In this document: piece after piece, positions 22,137 through 33,877 of the stretch
How the letters are laid out: the number at the start of each line of letters is the position of its first letter
How positions within the stretch are numbered: the first letter of the stretch is position 1
From: Polytrichum commune
Taxonomy: Eukaryota; Streptophyta; Polytrichopsida; Polytrichales; Polytrichaceae
Direction of reading: 5' to 3'
Assembly: GCA_950295325.1 (NCBI GenBank)
Contig: OX485803.1
Location: forward strand, 45,895,554 to 45,959,553
Length of the DNA: 64,000 nt
The notes under the pieces: generated by a model
What the model saw: only the letters and a program-made list of their open reading frames with translations
What the model was told of the DNA's origin: nothing
Database searches by the model: none
Translations under genes and position numbers: made by a program

Positions 22137-23572
22137 CACTGTGTATGTTTGACAAATTTCATTTGACATTCAACTTCAAATCCAAAGTGTCACGTGACGT
22201 TTTCAAAAACAAAAATAATATCAATTGACGTATACATTTTATCCTAAAATATCACCTCAATTTTGGGATACACAATATTATTTTAGAAAAACTAATATTT
22301 TGAATAATCAAAATACAATCTTGATTTGTAACAAAAAATATTATCAATCGAGCATAAGTATCCTTTGGTCTCGCATGTTTCTCCAAATGTTGAAGATGGT
22401 AGCCCAATCCATTGCATCCACTTCAAGCCCACAAAGAGAGACCCACATAAGAGCATCAGGGGTCTTCAAGTTCGACCTATTGCCCAAGTGGTTTTTGATT
22501 GCATTTTGTTTGGAAAATCATCTCTCACAAATAACTGAACTTGATAAAATGAATACAATTTTCTGCCAAACTTCAGGGCCTTGTGGACATTGATAGGATT
22601 CCAATCTAACATCAACTCAAGAAATGCATTGAATCAATGAGAAATTCACATTGTATATTAAACTCAATTGAAAGGGATCTATGCCCTATGCAAGACCTCA
22701 AAAGTCAAATCATTTTGAGTTGAGATGGCTACTTTCCCCAATATTTAATCAAACATAGCACTCTAGATCTCCTCCCACTTTGAAACATCAAATCAAGTGA
22801 CTTGGGAATTGATCATACAAAAGTATCTATCACAAATGTAGGCGGTGCCATTGGTGAGAGTGGATTATCTACCACTAGCCTAGAGTACGTGACAAACTTT
22901 AGGGACTTGTGAACATTGATGGCATTCAAATCATAGACCCAACAATACCATTGATTCCATTCTAGCTTCAATTCAAACATTGTGGATTATACATTGTACA
23001 TTAAACTCAAATTGGAGGGGATCTCTGCAATATGCAAAGTCTACCTCAAATCATCCCAGTGTCAAGCTGAGACACCTTAGAATTAACCCAATATTTAACC
23101 AACCAAAGCATCATTCTTCGATATCTGTTGGGGAAAATTGTTCATTCACATACCTACACAAAATAATTGTGGAAATACATCCGCAAGAGACCAAGATCAA
23201 TGGTCTTGTCGACCTTGTACTTAGTCTCCACCACCTCTTTGATCACCGTCTCTGTTGTAGATGCTTCCTAGTTACAAAAGAAATTACAAGAACAAGGTCG
23301 AACTTAAGTATGTAAGTGAGTGTAGGAAGTTCTCCTACCTTTATGGGTTATGTGTTCCAAATACTTGAGCTACATTTATAATACTTAAGTTGCCTAGTAA
23401 TACGTGTCATTTCAATTTCCAGCGTGTCAATTGACGTGTGTTTTTTGTCATCACAAATCACAATACATGTCAATTTCTGAATGGTGTGTTTCAATTTACG
23501 TGCATTTTGGATGCGAGTTTTTGCGTGTCAAAAGTGAAAAACTTGCAAAAACTTTGTCAGACATACACACTG
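22137..23572. mobile_element. hAT element, 1436 bp, long copy of the family at 231-546
   Basis: The ends CACTGTGTATGTTTGAC and GTCAGACATACACACTG are inverted repeats, flanked by a perfect 8-bp duplication, GCCACGTC (22129-22136 and 23573-23580). The first about 124 bp and the last about 182 bp align with the short copy near the start of the window. The 1.13-kb middle is missing there. The middle includes a transposase remnant on the minus strand and an internal imperfect duplication (about 22565-22760 and 22893-23110, offset about 330 bp). No target duplication bounds the middle, so it is better read as original sequence than as a later insertion. Confidence 0.88.
22344..22580 (-). pseudogene. 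hAT transposase C-terminal remnant
   Basis: The minus strand reads QKIVFILSSSVICER, stop, FSKQNAIKNHLGNRSNLKT, then PDALMWVSLCGLEVDAMDW and IFNIWRNMRDQR before TGA. The C-E-R-x-F-S-x-Q-N-x-I-K-x-x-L-R-N-R-L signature is the conserved C-terminal (dimerisation) region of hAT transposases of the type found in ZNF862-like proteins. An in-frame TGA at 22518-22520 replaces the residue after CER. The N-terminal zinc finger and catalytic core are not visible, so the copy could not encode an active enzyme. Confidence 0.72.
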
Positions 23573-23580
23573 GCCACGTC

Positions 23581-26385
23581 TCCATATCAAATACATCAAT
23601 GCGGGTTCAAATTTCTTTTTAAAATACTCCTTTGGAGGGGAGGTGGTAGCTTGTTATTGTGCAATCCTACTAACTTACCCAAGGCTGATTTCGAGAGTAA
23701 ATTTAGGGACGGATAATTAAGTCTGTGGTAGTCTATTTAATTAAGATATCCCAGCCATCTATGACCTGCTCACAAGAAACACACTTCAATGAAAAGAGGG
23801 GCTGATGATCTAAAAGTCTATATTGAAGTAGTAAAGATGATCCTGTGACAAAATAAATAAAACCATGAAATGATTGTTAACAAAATGGGATCTTACATCT
23901 TCGTTGTTGTGATATCGCGATGCCTAGTACGAACCTGTTGTTTTTTTGACTTACATCTTAAGGTTCAAGGACCGTGACTCGTTCAAACCATTTGTCTATA
24001 CCTGTATTTATAACTATATATTTTTCATAGCATTATACATTTGAGTATGGAGGGTGGGTGGAGGCGGGAGTAAATCAAATACTATTTGGGAACTACATAA
24101 TGGTTATTTTGTTATCAACATTGTTATCTGAGCTTCAACCTAATAAAAACACAAGTGGACACTATCACTAAACATTATTAAAATGAAACAACTAACAACA
24201 ATTGAGTAATGTTATGTTGGTGGAAGGTGCAAATGAAACTTTCATTGGTCCACAATTCGCCACTTTAGGGAATAAAGCCGGTTTGAACCATCTTGGTGTA
24301 CTTTCATACCCACCAACCCTTTGGCTACCCTAGACTCTCAAATCAATTTCATTGTTGAAGCTAACTAGTACAACCATGATACCTCACAAATGCCAAGGTC
24401 ATGCCAAGGAGTGAGGAGTTGGTGACTCAAGCCAAAAACTCATATGAATTTGACTTTGTTATCTCTAAGGTATTGTGTATTTTCAATATCAATTAGAAAC
24501 CGACATTTGCAAGATTGCTTTATGAAACATTTGTGAAGAAAAATTGTTGATACAAAGTTGAAGAACATATATGTATTGTCAGACCTTTTATATAAAGTCA
24601 TGAACCTCGTGCAAGCATTTTCAAAGCAAAAAAAGTATAATAATGAGATGGAGATGACAACAACTCGAGTGGATATGTTGTGGATATCCTCATCTTATGA
24701 AGAACTATGACATATCCTAAAATGCATTGAAGATTCCGATCATTTGTATAGGGTGTGAGCAACATTTGTTGTTGAAATTGTAAGCATGTCATTTAGCTTG
24801 TCAAAGACTATGATGTTGTGTTTCTAGCATTATATCATGCAAACATAATCGTCTTGATAATACACATAGTAAATTTGAAACAAAATTTCACAAACTGCAG
24901 TTCTTATGAAATATTTGAGCTTAATGGCTTGAAAACCAACCTGTAAATAATTTCAAGAAAATTGTTGTATTTGAGTTTCTGCCATGAATAGAGAAAACTA
25001 TTCCCAAAAACTCCTCTATAGACATAATTGAAAGTCAGTTGTTTTCATGAATATAGAGATTTGCTTTTCCAAAACATTGTCATGAACTTTGTTATGTACA
25101 TCTAAAATACATCCATTTTCACCTGGGAACTACTTGGGAACTTCACTTATCATTGGGAACTTAATGATAATCAAGGTTACTAATGTAGAATGGACATGGT
25201 TAGGGTTAGAGTGACATCCTGCCTAGTATGTTGCCTTGTACACGGATGATATAATATCACTAGTATCTTGATGCTAAACATCATGCATCATTGTTGCCTA
25301 GTTTCTTGTAAGAGAGCTCTTTATATTTTGTTGTTAATGAGATTATTAATTTTCAAAAGTTAGTAGGGAATTTAGATAAGATGACAATTGCTAACTTGGG
25401 TAGGCAACACCAAAGATCTTTGGACTCCTATTTCAAGAGTTCTTGAGAATGTTTGTATTTGTTTGGAATTATAAGTTATTATTTCATACCATCTATATTG
25501 CTTAAACTCGTTGTCTGTGTGTATATATATAAGCTCATAATACTCATGTTTTTGTATTCCCTTAATAACACGATACCTTTACACCATTTGTCATATAAAT
25601 GAGAGGACGACACCTCAATAGTACGGCTTTTTTTGTGTTTCCCAAACATGTCACACTAAGGAGGGAGGACAAAAACTTCCCAGGCACTGTTGTAACTTAA
25701 AGTTACCACAAAACATTCTTCAGTCGACAACCTCTATGATTGTCTTGTGGGCCCAAAATAGCATGCGTAAATTGCTCTTGAACCTCAAGTACAGGTCTAT
25801 GTTTTTTGGGAACTCTCAATCTGAAGTTAAGAATGATGTGTGTCTCCCGCAACTGGTGGTGGTTGGCAGTTCGGGATCCGGAAACTACTCAATTGAACAA
25901 GCTTTAACAATTACTTAGGCGAACGTACTAAGTTAATCATGCTATATTAGGACGCCTAAACCAAGCAGACTTTGACACATTCAATCTACTTTAAGGTTTG
26001 TGGGTGTTATGGGGTTCCTTTCTCATGTTCTCCAACTTCTACCGAGTAGATTTACACAACAAAATTTGCGTTGCATTAGCAATCTACCATGAAACATCTG
26101 CAAAAGTCGGATTGAAAATTGCACCTCTTCTTATTTAGTTATGGTTATCGGAAGTGCATGTTTGTTGATTTCGTAACTGGATACATAGGTCTTCGCAGTT
26201 GCGTTCACTATTGAGTGTAGAGTAGTTATTGATATTCGAAGGCGTAGTCCAATCTCTTTTAAATATGTATCTTTATGGTGTTTGCTCTTTGATCCTCACC
26301 GAACCACATACTAGTCAAATCTAGGGGTCCGATTAAGCAAAGTAGCCACTTAAGACCTATCTACCTTAAACTGCATAAGATGATG
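23581..26385. other. No gene recognised
   Basis: AT-rich sequence with frames of at most 64 codons. A 60-codon frame near 25736 (+) has no motif. No confident inverted repeats. Confidence 0.35.
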
Positions 26386-26387
26386 AC

Positions 26388-26938
26388 TAGCGGTTCTTTA
26401 CACCAAGGACCATGAAGTCATCCTAAGGCATTGTAAAATATGTTATTGGTTGTTGAACTCGTCTCGGGACCACTTTGGTTTACACCTAGGAAAAAATGTC
26501 AAAGTGACCATGGAGTTCGAAGTCCCCAAAAGACATATTTTAAGGCCTACATTACCCATTGACATGGTCCAATGGGTTTTGCACTGGGAGAGGCAAAAGA
26601 GGTGCTATGGTATAAAAAGAAAAAAAGAAGAAGAAGCAAGGGCCCATGGGAGAGATATATTGCTATAATAAACTTTTAATGAATTTTTTTTGGGGGAAGA
26701 GAAGATGAAGATAAGTGAAGACAAAAGAATAGTCAAACTTGAAAAAAATCAACTTCCTAATGTTTATAAAATCAACACATTTACTTTTGGGTGCATGGTC
26801 ATTCCTCTTGCTCCACATTCGGTTTACACTTAGTGAGGGACCCAAAGGCTTTAAAATTAATTTCTCAAGAAATCAGACCATCAAAGTTGGACCATGAAAA
26901 AAGGCCATCTTCCATGGTCCATGCTGTGAACTGGACCT
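26388..26938. mobile_element. GGGGCGG-terminus element, copy 2 (inverted, degenerate)
   Basis: Reverse-complement relative of 15919-17147. TTTACACCAAGGACCATGAA near the left end and TTCCATGGTCCATGCTGTGA near the right correspond to its termini, and internal blocks GTCCCCAAAAGACATATTTT and GTGAGGGACCCAAAGGCTTT match. The outer GGGGCGG is eroded. No coding. Confidence 0.6.
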
Positions 26939-27227
26939 TAGTGTTGCATTCCATAAACACCAAGACATTTGCACAGAGGCGCATCCATTTACTCACAATC
27001 ATTTGATGAAATCACTTCACACGTATGCAAAGGTTTTGTGCAAATTCCTTAGGTCGTGCATTTTCTAAGGACACCTTATGCATGTGAATTCAATGGGCGG
27101 CTTATAGCCAAACTCATAGATTGGCTAGGATGCCCAAAAAAAGCTTCACTAAGAAATTGCCCTCACTCACAACCATTGTGGCAAACTTGGCCAAATGTGT
27201 CGTCATCATGGCGATTAGTTGGGGTTT

Positions 27228-27239
27228 GGGGGGGGGGGG
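27228..27239. repeat. 12-bp poly-G tract with GA-rich flank
   Basis: Homopolymer G run followed by AAGGGGAGAGAGAGAGGGAG. No associated element was found. Confidence 0.6.
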
Positions 27240-27449
27240 AAGGGGAGAGAGAGAGGGAGATTGCTAATCTATAGCTACATCTTGGCAATGATTGTTAAAT
27301 TTTTTTTATGTTTTATGATCAAATTATCATAAAATATTAGTTATGGGGGTAACAACAAAATAATGTAGGCCTTCCAATACATACTCATGTATCCATTGTT
27401 GGGGTTAAAGCTCATGCCAAATTGCATGGGTCATGCTCTGTCGAGCCAT

Positions 27450-27848
27450 GACTGTGTATTTGAAATTTTCTGATCTTGTCTGAAAATTGTCGCCCACCCT
27501 ACCTGGTTTCGAAAATAATAATTGTCCTTCCATTCTTGAAGGTTGCTTATCCACAAGCCCATGTTGGGTGCACTTCACTTTCAAGGTCCAAAATCCAATA
27601 TATTTGTTTACTTACCCCTAGTAAATCAAAATTTGGTTGGAATTTCATTCCCAAAGTGAAACCGTCAATAAAGCACGTATTCAACTTGGAAGTAAAAAAC
27701 TATTACAAAATCCTTACTAGCATTAAGGACCTTATAATTTGTGCAACTTACCATTTCAAAGGTCTTTGTTGTTCTAAAATGAAACGTAAATTAGTGTGCT
27801 ATTTTGAGTGTGTTTATTTTAGAATACTTTAGTTGATTCCTTCCACTT
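27450..27848. mobile_element. Diverged single arm of the foldback family at 51.6-52.75 kb
   Basis: Blocks such as TTCTTGAAGGTTGCTTATCC, TTCAAGGTCCAAAATCCAAT and CATTTCAAAGGTCTTTG align in order with one arm of the 51629-52751 foldback. The arm is interrupted at about 27849 by another element, and centre-like sequence (AATTAAGTG...TAATTGGATGTAATG) resumes at about 28305-28440. The second arm is missing. Confidence 0.65.
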
Positions 27849-28304
27849 AGGGGCACTTCACACACAAGCCAAGAGCCGTGACCATGAAATTGTGAGAGCC
27901 CAAAAGAAAGTGTCCAAAGGCAGTCCCAACACACCTCCAAAGTCATGTAGTGTGGTCAAGTGCAATGTGATCCTCAAGTCATATGTGACTGGGCCCTCAA
28001 CCAATTGTTATTTCAATGAATTTCTATTCATGCAGGTCCTCACGCATGATAAAATAAAATAAACCGACAGTTGTGAGCGTTTGGAGTGCCATGGTCTCCT
28101 AGTTTTCTGTTAAGCCTACTTCCAAGAAGTGGTTTTTGAAAATAGTCCAAACGACCATGAAACATTATCCATATGATGCCATGTAGGAATCCATGTAGAC
28201 TTCACATCCATCTTGCATGCACATACTCTGTTGGTGCCTCAAGCGTAGTGTGAAGCGAACTTGGACCGGCTCTGCCTTTCCCACCAATGAGAGTGCTTGA
28301 AGTG
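27849..28304. mobile_element. Relative of the TAA-flanked element at 57.66 kb, right end truncated
   Basis: It begins GGGGCACTTCACACACAAGC, matching the terminus of 57655-58246, and shares the internal AACTTGGACCGG and CTCTCATTGG-type blocks and an inverted repeat centred near 28110. The outer 35 bp or so at the right is absent. It is inserted in the foldback-family copy. Confidence 0.6.
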
Positions 28305-28544
28305 TAATGGTCAATTAAGTGCGATTGAATTTAGTTAAGCATATTGAGCCTAATTGGATGTAATGAACCTAATTAAACCTATTTAAACTTGATTGAGTCA
28401 TGAAAACCATGCTTACCAAAGAAACTAAGCCTTATGAAATCTTGAATGTGCTCACTTGAATCGAACATAATTAATTCATAGAATTAATTGTAAAGTGCAT
28501 CACAAGGATTGACAGCATGGCATGGGCATAGAACATGATGGACA

Positions 28545-29110
28545 ACAAAAACAAACCATGATGTCCGACCATGGAGGATGGCCTTTTTCCATGGTCCAAC
28601 TTCATGTTCCAACTTCCATGCTCCAATTTCTTAAACAATTGATTTACAATGCATCTAGGCCCCTCACTAGGTGTAAACCAAATGTGCACCAAGAGGAATG
28701 ACCGTGCACCAAAAAGCGATTGTGCAAATCTTTTTAATATATGCCCAAAAAGGACAGTTTTGAAAAGAAAAAAGAAAAAAAACCAAGAGTGACTATTCTC
28801 TCGCCGTCTTCTTCTTCTCCTCCTCTTCCCCCCCAAAAAATCCATTAAATACTTATTATAACAACAACTCCGTGCAATGGGCCCCAGTTTTTTCCTCCTA
28901 GTAGAGCACCTCTTTGGCCTCTCTCGCCGCAAAACCCGCCGCTGGATCATGTCAGTGGACTAAGTTACGTAGGCCTCCAAATATGTCTTTTGGGGACCTC
29001 GACCTCCATGGTCACCCTGCCATGTTCTTCGCTGACGTGAGACGAGTTCAACACCCAGTCAACGCTCTTACAATGCCCTGGGACGACCTCATGGCCGGCC
29101 CTGAGAGAGC
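28545..29110. mobile_element. GGGGCGG-terminus element, copy 3 (degenerate)
   Basis: Same orientation as 15919-17147. CCCCTCACTAGGTGTAAACC, ATGCCCAAAAAGGACAGTTT and TTTTGGGGACCTCGACCTCC align in order, and the right end reads CTCATGGCCGGCCCTGAGAG. The termini are eroded. An overlapping GC-rich 164-codon frame (28914-29408) has no motif and crosses the element boundary. Confidence 0.6.
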
Positions 29111-29300
29111 CCAAAGGAGGGAGTCGGCCGCTGACAAGTGTCGGGATTCCGCATGTCCATATCTGCCTGTCTTGTTGCATGTCCTCGCAAGAATGCCCAA
29201 TTTCAAGGCTGTGATTGCGGGAGGCTGGGCAGCCGGGCAGCCATTCTGCTCCTGGTCTCCCGGTGTCTCACCACCATCAGCGCTCATGTCAGGTCCTGGC

Positions 29301-29640
29301 ACTGAGGGACTGTGTGTTGGAATTCTGCTCTGTTTTCTCCTGGATCCTCGCAGATTATGGGGTGTTTTTATAACTTGCGGCGATTTTGCACTGAGGGATT
29401 GTGTATAGGAATTCTAATGGAGATTGAATGTGGGGAATATTCTATTGAATATTATCAATCCCACATAACATTGTTATGGATCTCACAGACTATGGTGTTT
29501 TTATTATGGTGTGTTTTTATCCCTTGCGTTGATTTTGCACTAAGGGATTGTGTATTGAAGTTCTGATATGTGTTTTTTCCTAGATCCCCGCAGATTATGG
29601 GGTGTTTTTATCACTTGCTATGATTTTGCACTGAGGGATT
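29301..29640. repeat. Tandem repeat, about 90-bp unit, three copies plus a stub
   Basis: Units start at 29301, 29390, 29539 and 29630, each with ACTGAGGGATTGTGTATT or a variant, then CGCAGATTATGGGGTGTTTT and TTGCGGCGATTTTGC. The second unit carries about 59 extra bp. It stops about 185 bp before the CACTA terminus. Confidence 0.78.
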
Positions 29641-32600
29641 AGAGTTATCCGCTAACCTCCCTAAACACCTGCTGAGTTGGGGGAGTTAGGGGAATCACCC
29701 GTCGGTATCCAAAAAGCCAACCCGTCAGCAACATCTAAAAAAAACGCGGACCCAGACTCCTTTCAAGGTGTGGGAGACCTTAAAAATGCGTTTGACCATG
29801 GGTTCATCAAATAGAGCGGGCCCGCACTACAACAAAACCATGGCGTAATGTCTCGGCACAATTGACTATCCGTGTTTATTTAACTGAGGTAGCCCGACCT
29901 CATAGTCAGGGTGGTTTTTGTGACTGACCATAGTCCCAAACCACCCTTGGTTTTTTTGACTTAGCAATCCAATCGCACTTATTGACTAAACATAGTCCAC
30001 AAAATCAGAGGAGGCATACATTATTGGGAGCAAGCAAACTATGCATTGAATATGTTTTTTTGACTCAAGACCCAATCACACATTTAGACTAACTACAGTC
30101 TTAAAAACTTGAGGAAACATACATTATTGGTAGCAAGCAACCTATCTATTGCATTTGTTTTTTTTTACTCAGCAATTTGTATGCATGCATGGCACATGAT
30201 CCTACATAAAGTTTGGGCATATCAAATACAAATTGAATTAGAAGCATGGCTATTTGCACCTTGTAATAACTACTTTGTACGTATGAGATACACAAGCCGG
30301 TATGACATTCATTCTTCATCTGAAGATGAAATTCCAAGGTAATCTGAATTGTCCTCTGAGTCAAATTCAAACTCATGAATATCTTGCCCCTCATCATTAT
30401 CATCTGCACTATCATCATGCTCCACATCACCGGCATCTAGTGTGGGATTTGCCAAGCCTCAATAGTTGCTATCATTCCCTAAGGTCAGACAAGGCACCTC
30501 TACCATTTTATCCTTGACACATTCTACTCTTCGACCGCGAGGCTCGTTCTTCATAACCACTTTCCATCCAAGTTCACTGCCGAGATCATTTGAGAAAAAA
30601 ACCTGCTCAACGTGGATAGGAAATGCAAAAGAATCTTCAGAAATGGGTAACATATGATTGAAGTTCACCAAAGTGAACCCATACTCATCACGTTTCATAG
30701 TAGCCCCTGCTCCTCTATGATTGGCTCTCACCCAATTGCACAACAACACTATCACACACGTGGTACAATAGTTTAATTCCAAGATCTCCTTCACATAGCC
30801 TACATATTCAACCTCTGCTTCAATGGGGTTCTTGTCATTTACACTTGAGCGACACGTTGTCCCAAATATAGCTGCAACTCCAGAATCCATGGTAACCAAA
30901 TTGGTCTCAGCACTCTTCACACGGATGTGATTTCCATATGCATACATAGACCGGTATGCAGTAGCTTTCATGGTAGGAGGTATGCTCAATTGAATGACCT
31001 CCTCTTCTATGTTCTCTCCATCGTTGATTGCTTTGGAAATGGCTGGTAATATCCAATTTTCATAAGGCGGCAACGGCCTCAACTCATCTGGATATTGCAA
31101 CCTTGCCCTCCCTCCCCTCCTCCTATGACTATTCTGATAGTCGAATCGAGCTATGCCTTGAGCTTCCACAACGTCTTCGTACCTCCTGCCATCAAAAAGC
31201 TAGGTATGAAAGTCACGAGGGCATTTGATTTTGGCAATATTGTAAGAAATCACATATACGATAGGGTGTATTATATGATAGGGCCATTGTAGACCAAAAT
31301 TAAACATGGCCCGACTATCTATATGTATACATATGAGATCTTACTTTTTCCAAGGTTGTAATGCGGCTACATTTTTCAAGACAAACGAGTGTGCCCAATC
31401 CCTTAAGATAGCAGGCATAAGCCAGTCATGCCCCTCTCCTTCTGGCAATTCATCATACATCTTGGGATCTTCACGGTCATCCCATACTCGCATCTTTGTG
31501 CTCTTGGAGTCTTTTATGTACTCTGTACAAAATCCGAGCGATTCTTCGAATGAGTACCCCTCAGCCATGCTCCCTTCCGGCTTTTTTCTATTTCGTACGA
31601 AATTCTTCAATGTCTTCATGTACCTTTCTATAGGGTACATCCATCTGGTGTGCACATGACCACATAGGTCCAACTCCTCTACTAGGTGGTACATCAAATG
31701 TGTCATTACATTGAACAAAGAAGGCGGAAACTCTTTCTCAAGGATACACAATGTCATTGCAGCCTCTTCTCTTAGTTCTTTCATACTGCTTGGATCCAAG
31801 GTTTTGGCACAAATCCGTTGAAATACACAACTCAGGCGAATGATTACAAGCCTTGGTCCCTTCGGCAGTATAGTGCGAACACATAAAGGTAGGACCTGTT
31901 GCATAAGAATGTGATAATCATGGGTTTTTAAGCCCTTCATTTTGTTAGTCTCAGGGTGTATTCTTTTTTTCAAAGAACTTGAGTATGAAGTGGGGGCCTT
32001 CAACTCCTGTATTATACCCACAAATGTTTGTCGTTCATCCGCGGTCATCACATAAGGTGCAGGTGGTAGCTCTAGTTCTCCATTCCCCATGGGAATGGGC
32101 CACAAATTTGAGCATATGTTCGTAACAACCATGTCTCTCCTTACAGCCACTGTATCTTCTTCACCAAAAAGAATGTTCATTAAGTGCTCCACGAGATTTT
32201 TCTCGCAGTGCATCACGTCCAAAGTGTGACGAATAAGAAGATCCTGTAAAAACCATGATAAATTATCAATTATGTTACATACTTAGATTGGATACAAGCC
32301 TTCTTCATACTGCTATATTGGAATATGTTGGATCAATCATTTAAAATGTTGGAATATATCTATACCATAATTAGTCTAAAAGCAAATCAATGCTATAGAC
32401 TACACTAAACATTTGACTATAATGCGTCTTAAAATAATTACAAGCTCATAATTGGTTTATTTGACAATCTTTAAGACTATAGTATTTGTTGTACATAAAG
32501 AGCAGATTTTGAGATAAACAAACCTTCCAGTAAGGGAGTTTCCATAGAGCACACATTCTTTTCATTCCATGCTTGTGTACAGGGTCATTTCTGGCTCCAG

Positions 32601-33877
32601 GTTTCCCCCCTTTAGCAATCCATTCATCCCGTTCTGTAGCATTTTTTATAATCTCGTCTGCCAAGAGTGCTCGTGGTTTTGTCCTCTTTTCTATCTTGCC
32701 ATTGAACCAACTTTTCTTTTTTCGGTAAGGATATGGACGAGCGAGTAGGCGTCTATGACCGGTATAGGTCATTTTCCGCATAGGTTTCGAGTACCTTGCA
32801 ATTGTATTTGGCCCGCAATTTGGATAAGCCTTGTAACCCTTGGTTACACACCCTGAAACAAGACCTAGGGCTGGGAAATCATGTATGGTCCACATCAAAA
32901 CAGCTCGCAACAAGAAGCGATGGTTACCATTAATTGCAGCAACATCATATGCCCACACTCCTTGCTATAGCTGGAGAAGTTCTTCAAGGACAGGTGCTAA
33001 ATAAACATCAAAGTTATGATCCTTCACCGCTTCTTTCCCAGGAATGATGAGAGCCAACATGACGAAAAATCTTTTTGTCACAAGCCATGGAGGTAGATTA
33101 TAGTTTAAAAGTATCACTGGCCATGTAGAATGTTTCAAGTTGAAATCACCAAATGGGTTCATCCCATCTGTAGCTAGACCCAATCGTATGTTACGGGTCT
33201 CAACAGCAAAATCAGGCCACATATTGTCAATGTGCTTCCAAGCCTTGAAATCTGCTACCGATCACACCAAATACTCGTTTTCTGCACCGATTTCAGGAGA
33301 CCCTGTATCATTTGGTCGATTATGTGCATGATGTTACATAAGCGTAGCTATGGATTTGCAACGGTACATTCGTTTAAGTCTTGGTATCAAAGGGAAGTGG
33401 CGAAGTACTTTTTGCGGGACTGTGGACGACCCTTCCACATATCGATTGCAATCGCACTTTGAGCATTTGTCAAGATCCTTGTGCTCCCCTCGATACAATA
33501 TGCATTCATTTTTGCAAGCATGTATAGAGTCATAGGTCAATCCAAGGTTTTTTAGAAATTTTTTGGCTTCATATCTTGATTTCGGCAACAAATTGCCCGT
33601 CTCCAATATATCCTCAGAAAGGAGAGTTAATAACTCATCTACATGGCCATTCGTAGTACCATGCACTGTGCATGTATTAAGAATATGCAACACAGCGTGT
33701 AAGAGCTTCACTTTACTCCCTGGATGCAAAGGAGTGTTAGCCCACTTAAGTAATTCATCCAAGTTGGGGTCCACCACAGGCGATTCTGAGTCCAATGTAT
33801 GCCCATCCTCATCATTTTCCACCTCTTCAGGGATGTCATCTTGGCGTGAGCTATTCCCATGGACTTTGTCATAGCGG

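Noticed and set aside
28914-29408. 164-codon GC-rich frame
   Set aside because: Crosses the end of a degenerate transposon copy and the start of a tandem repeat, and has no recognisable domain.
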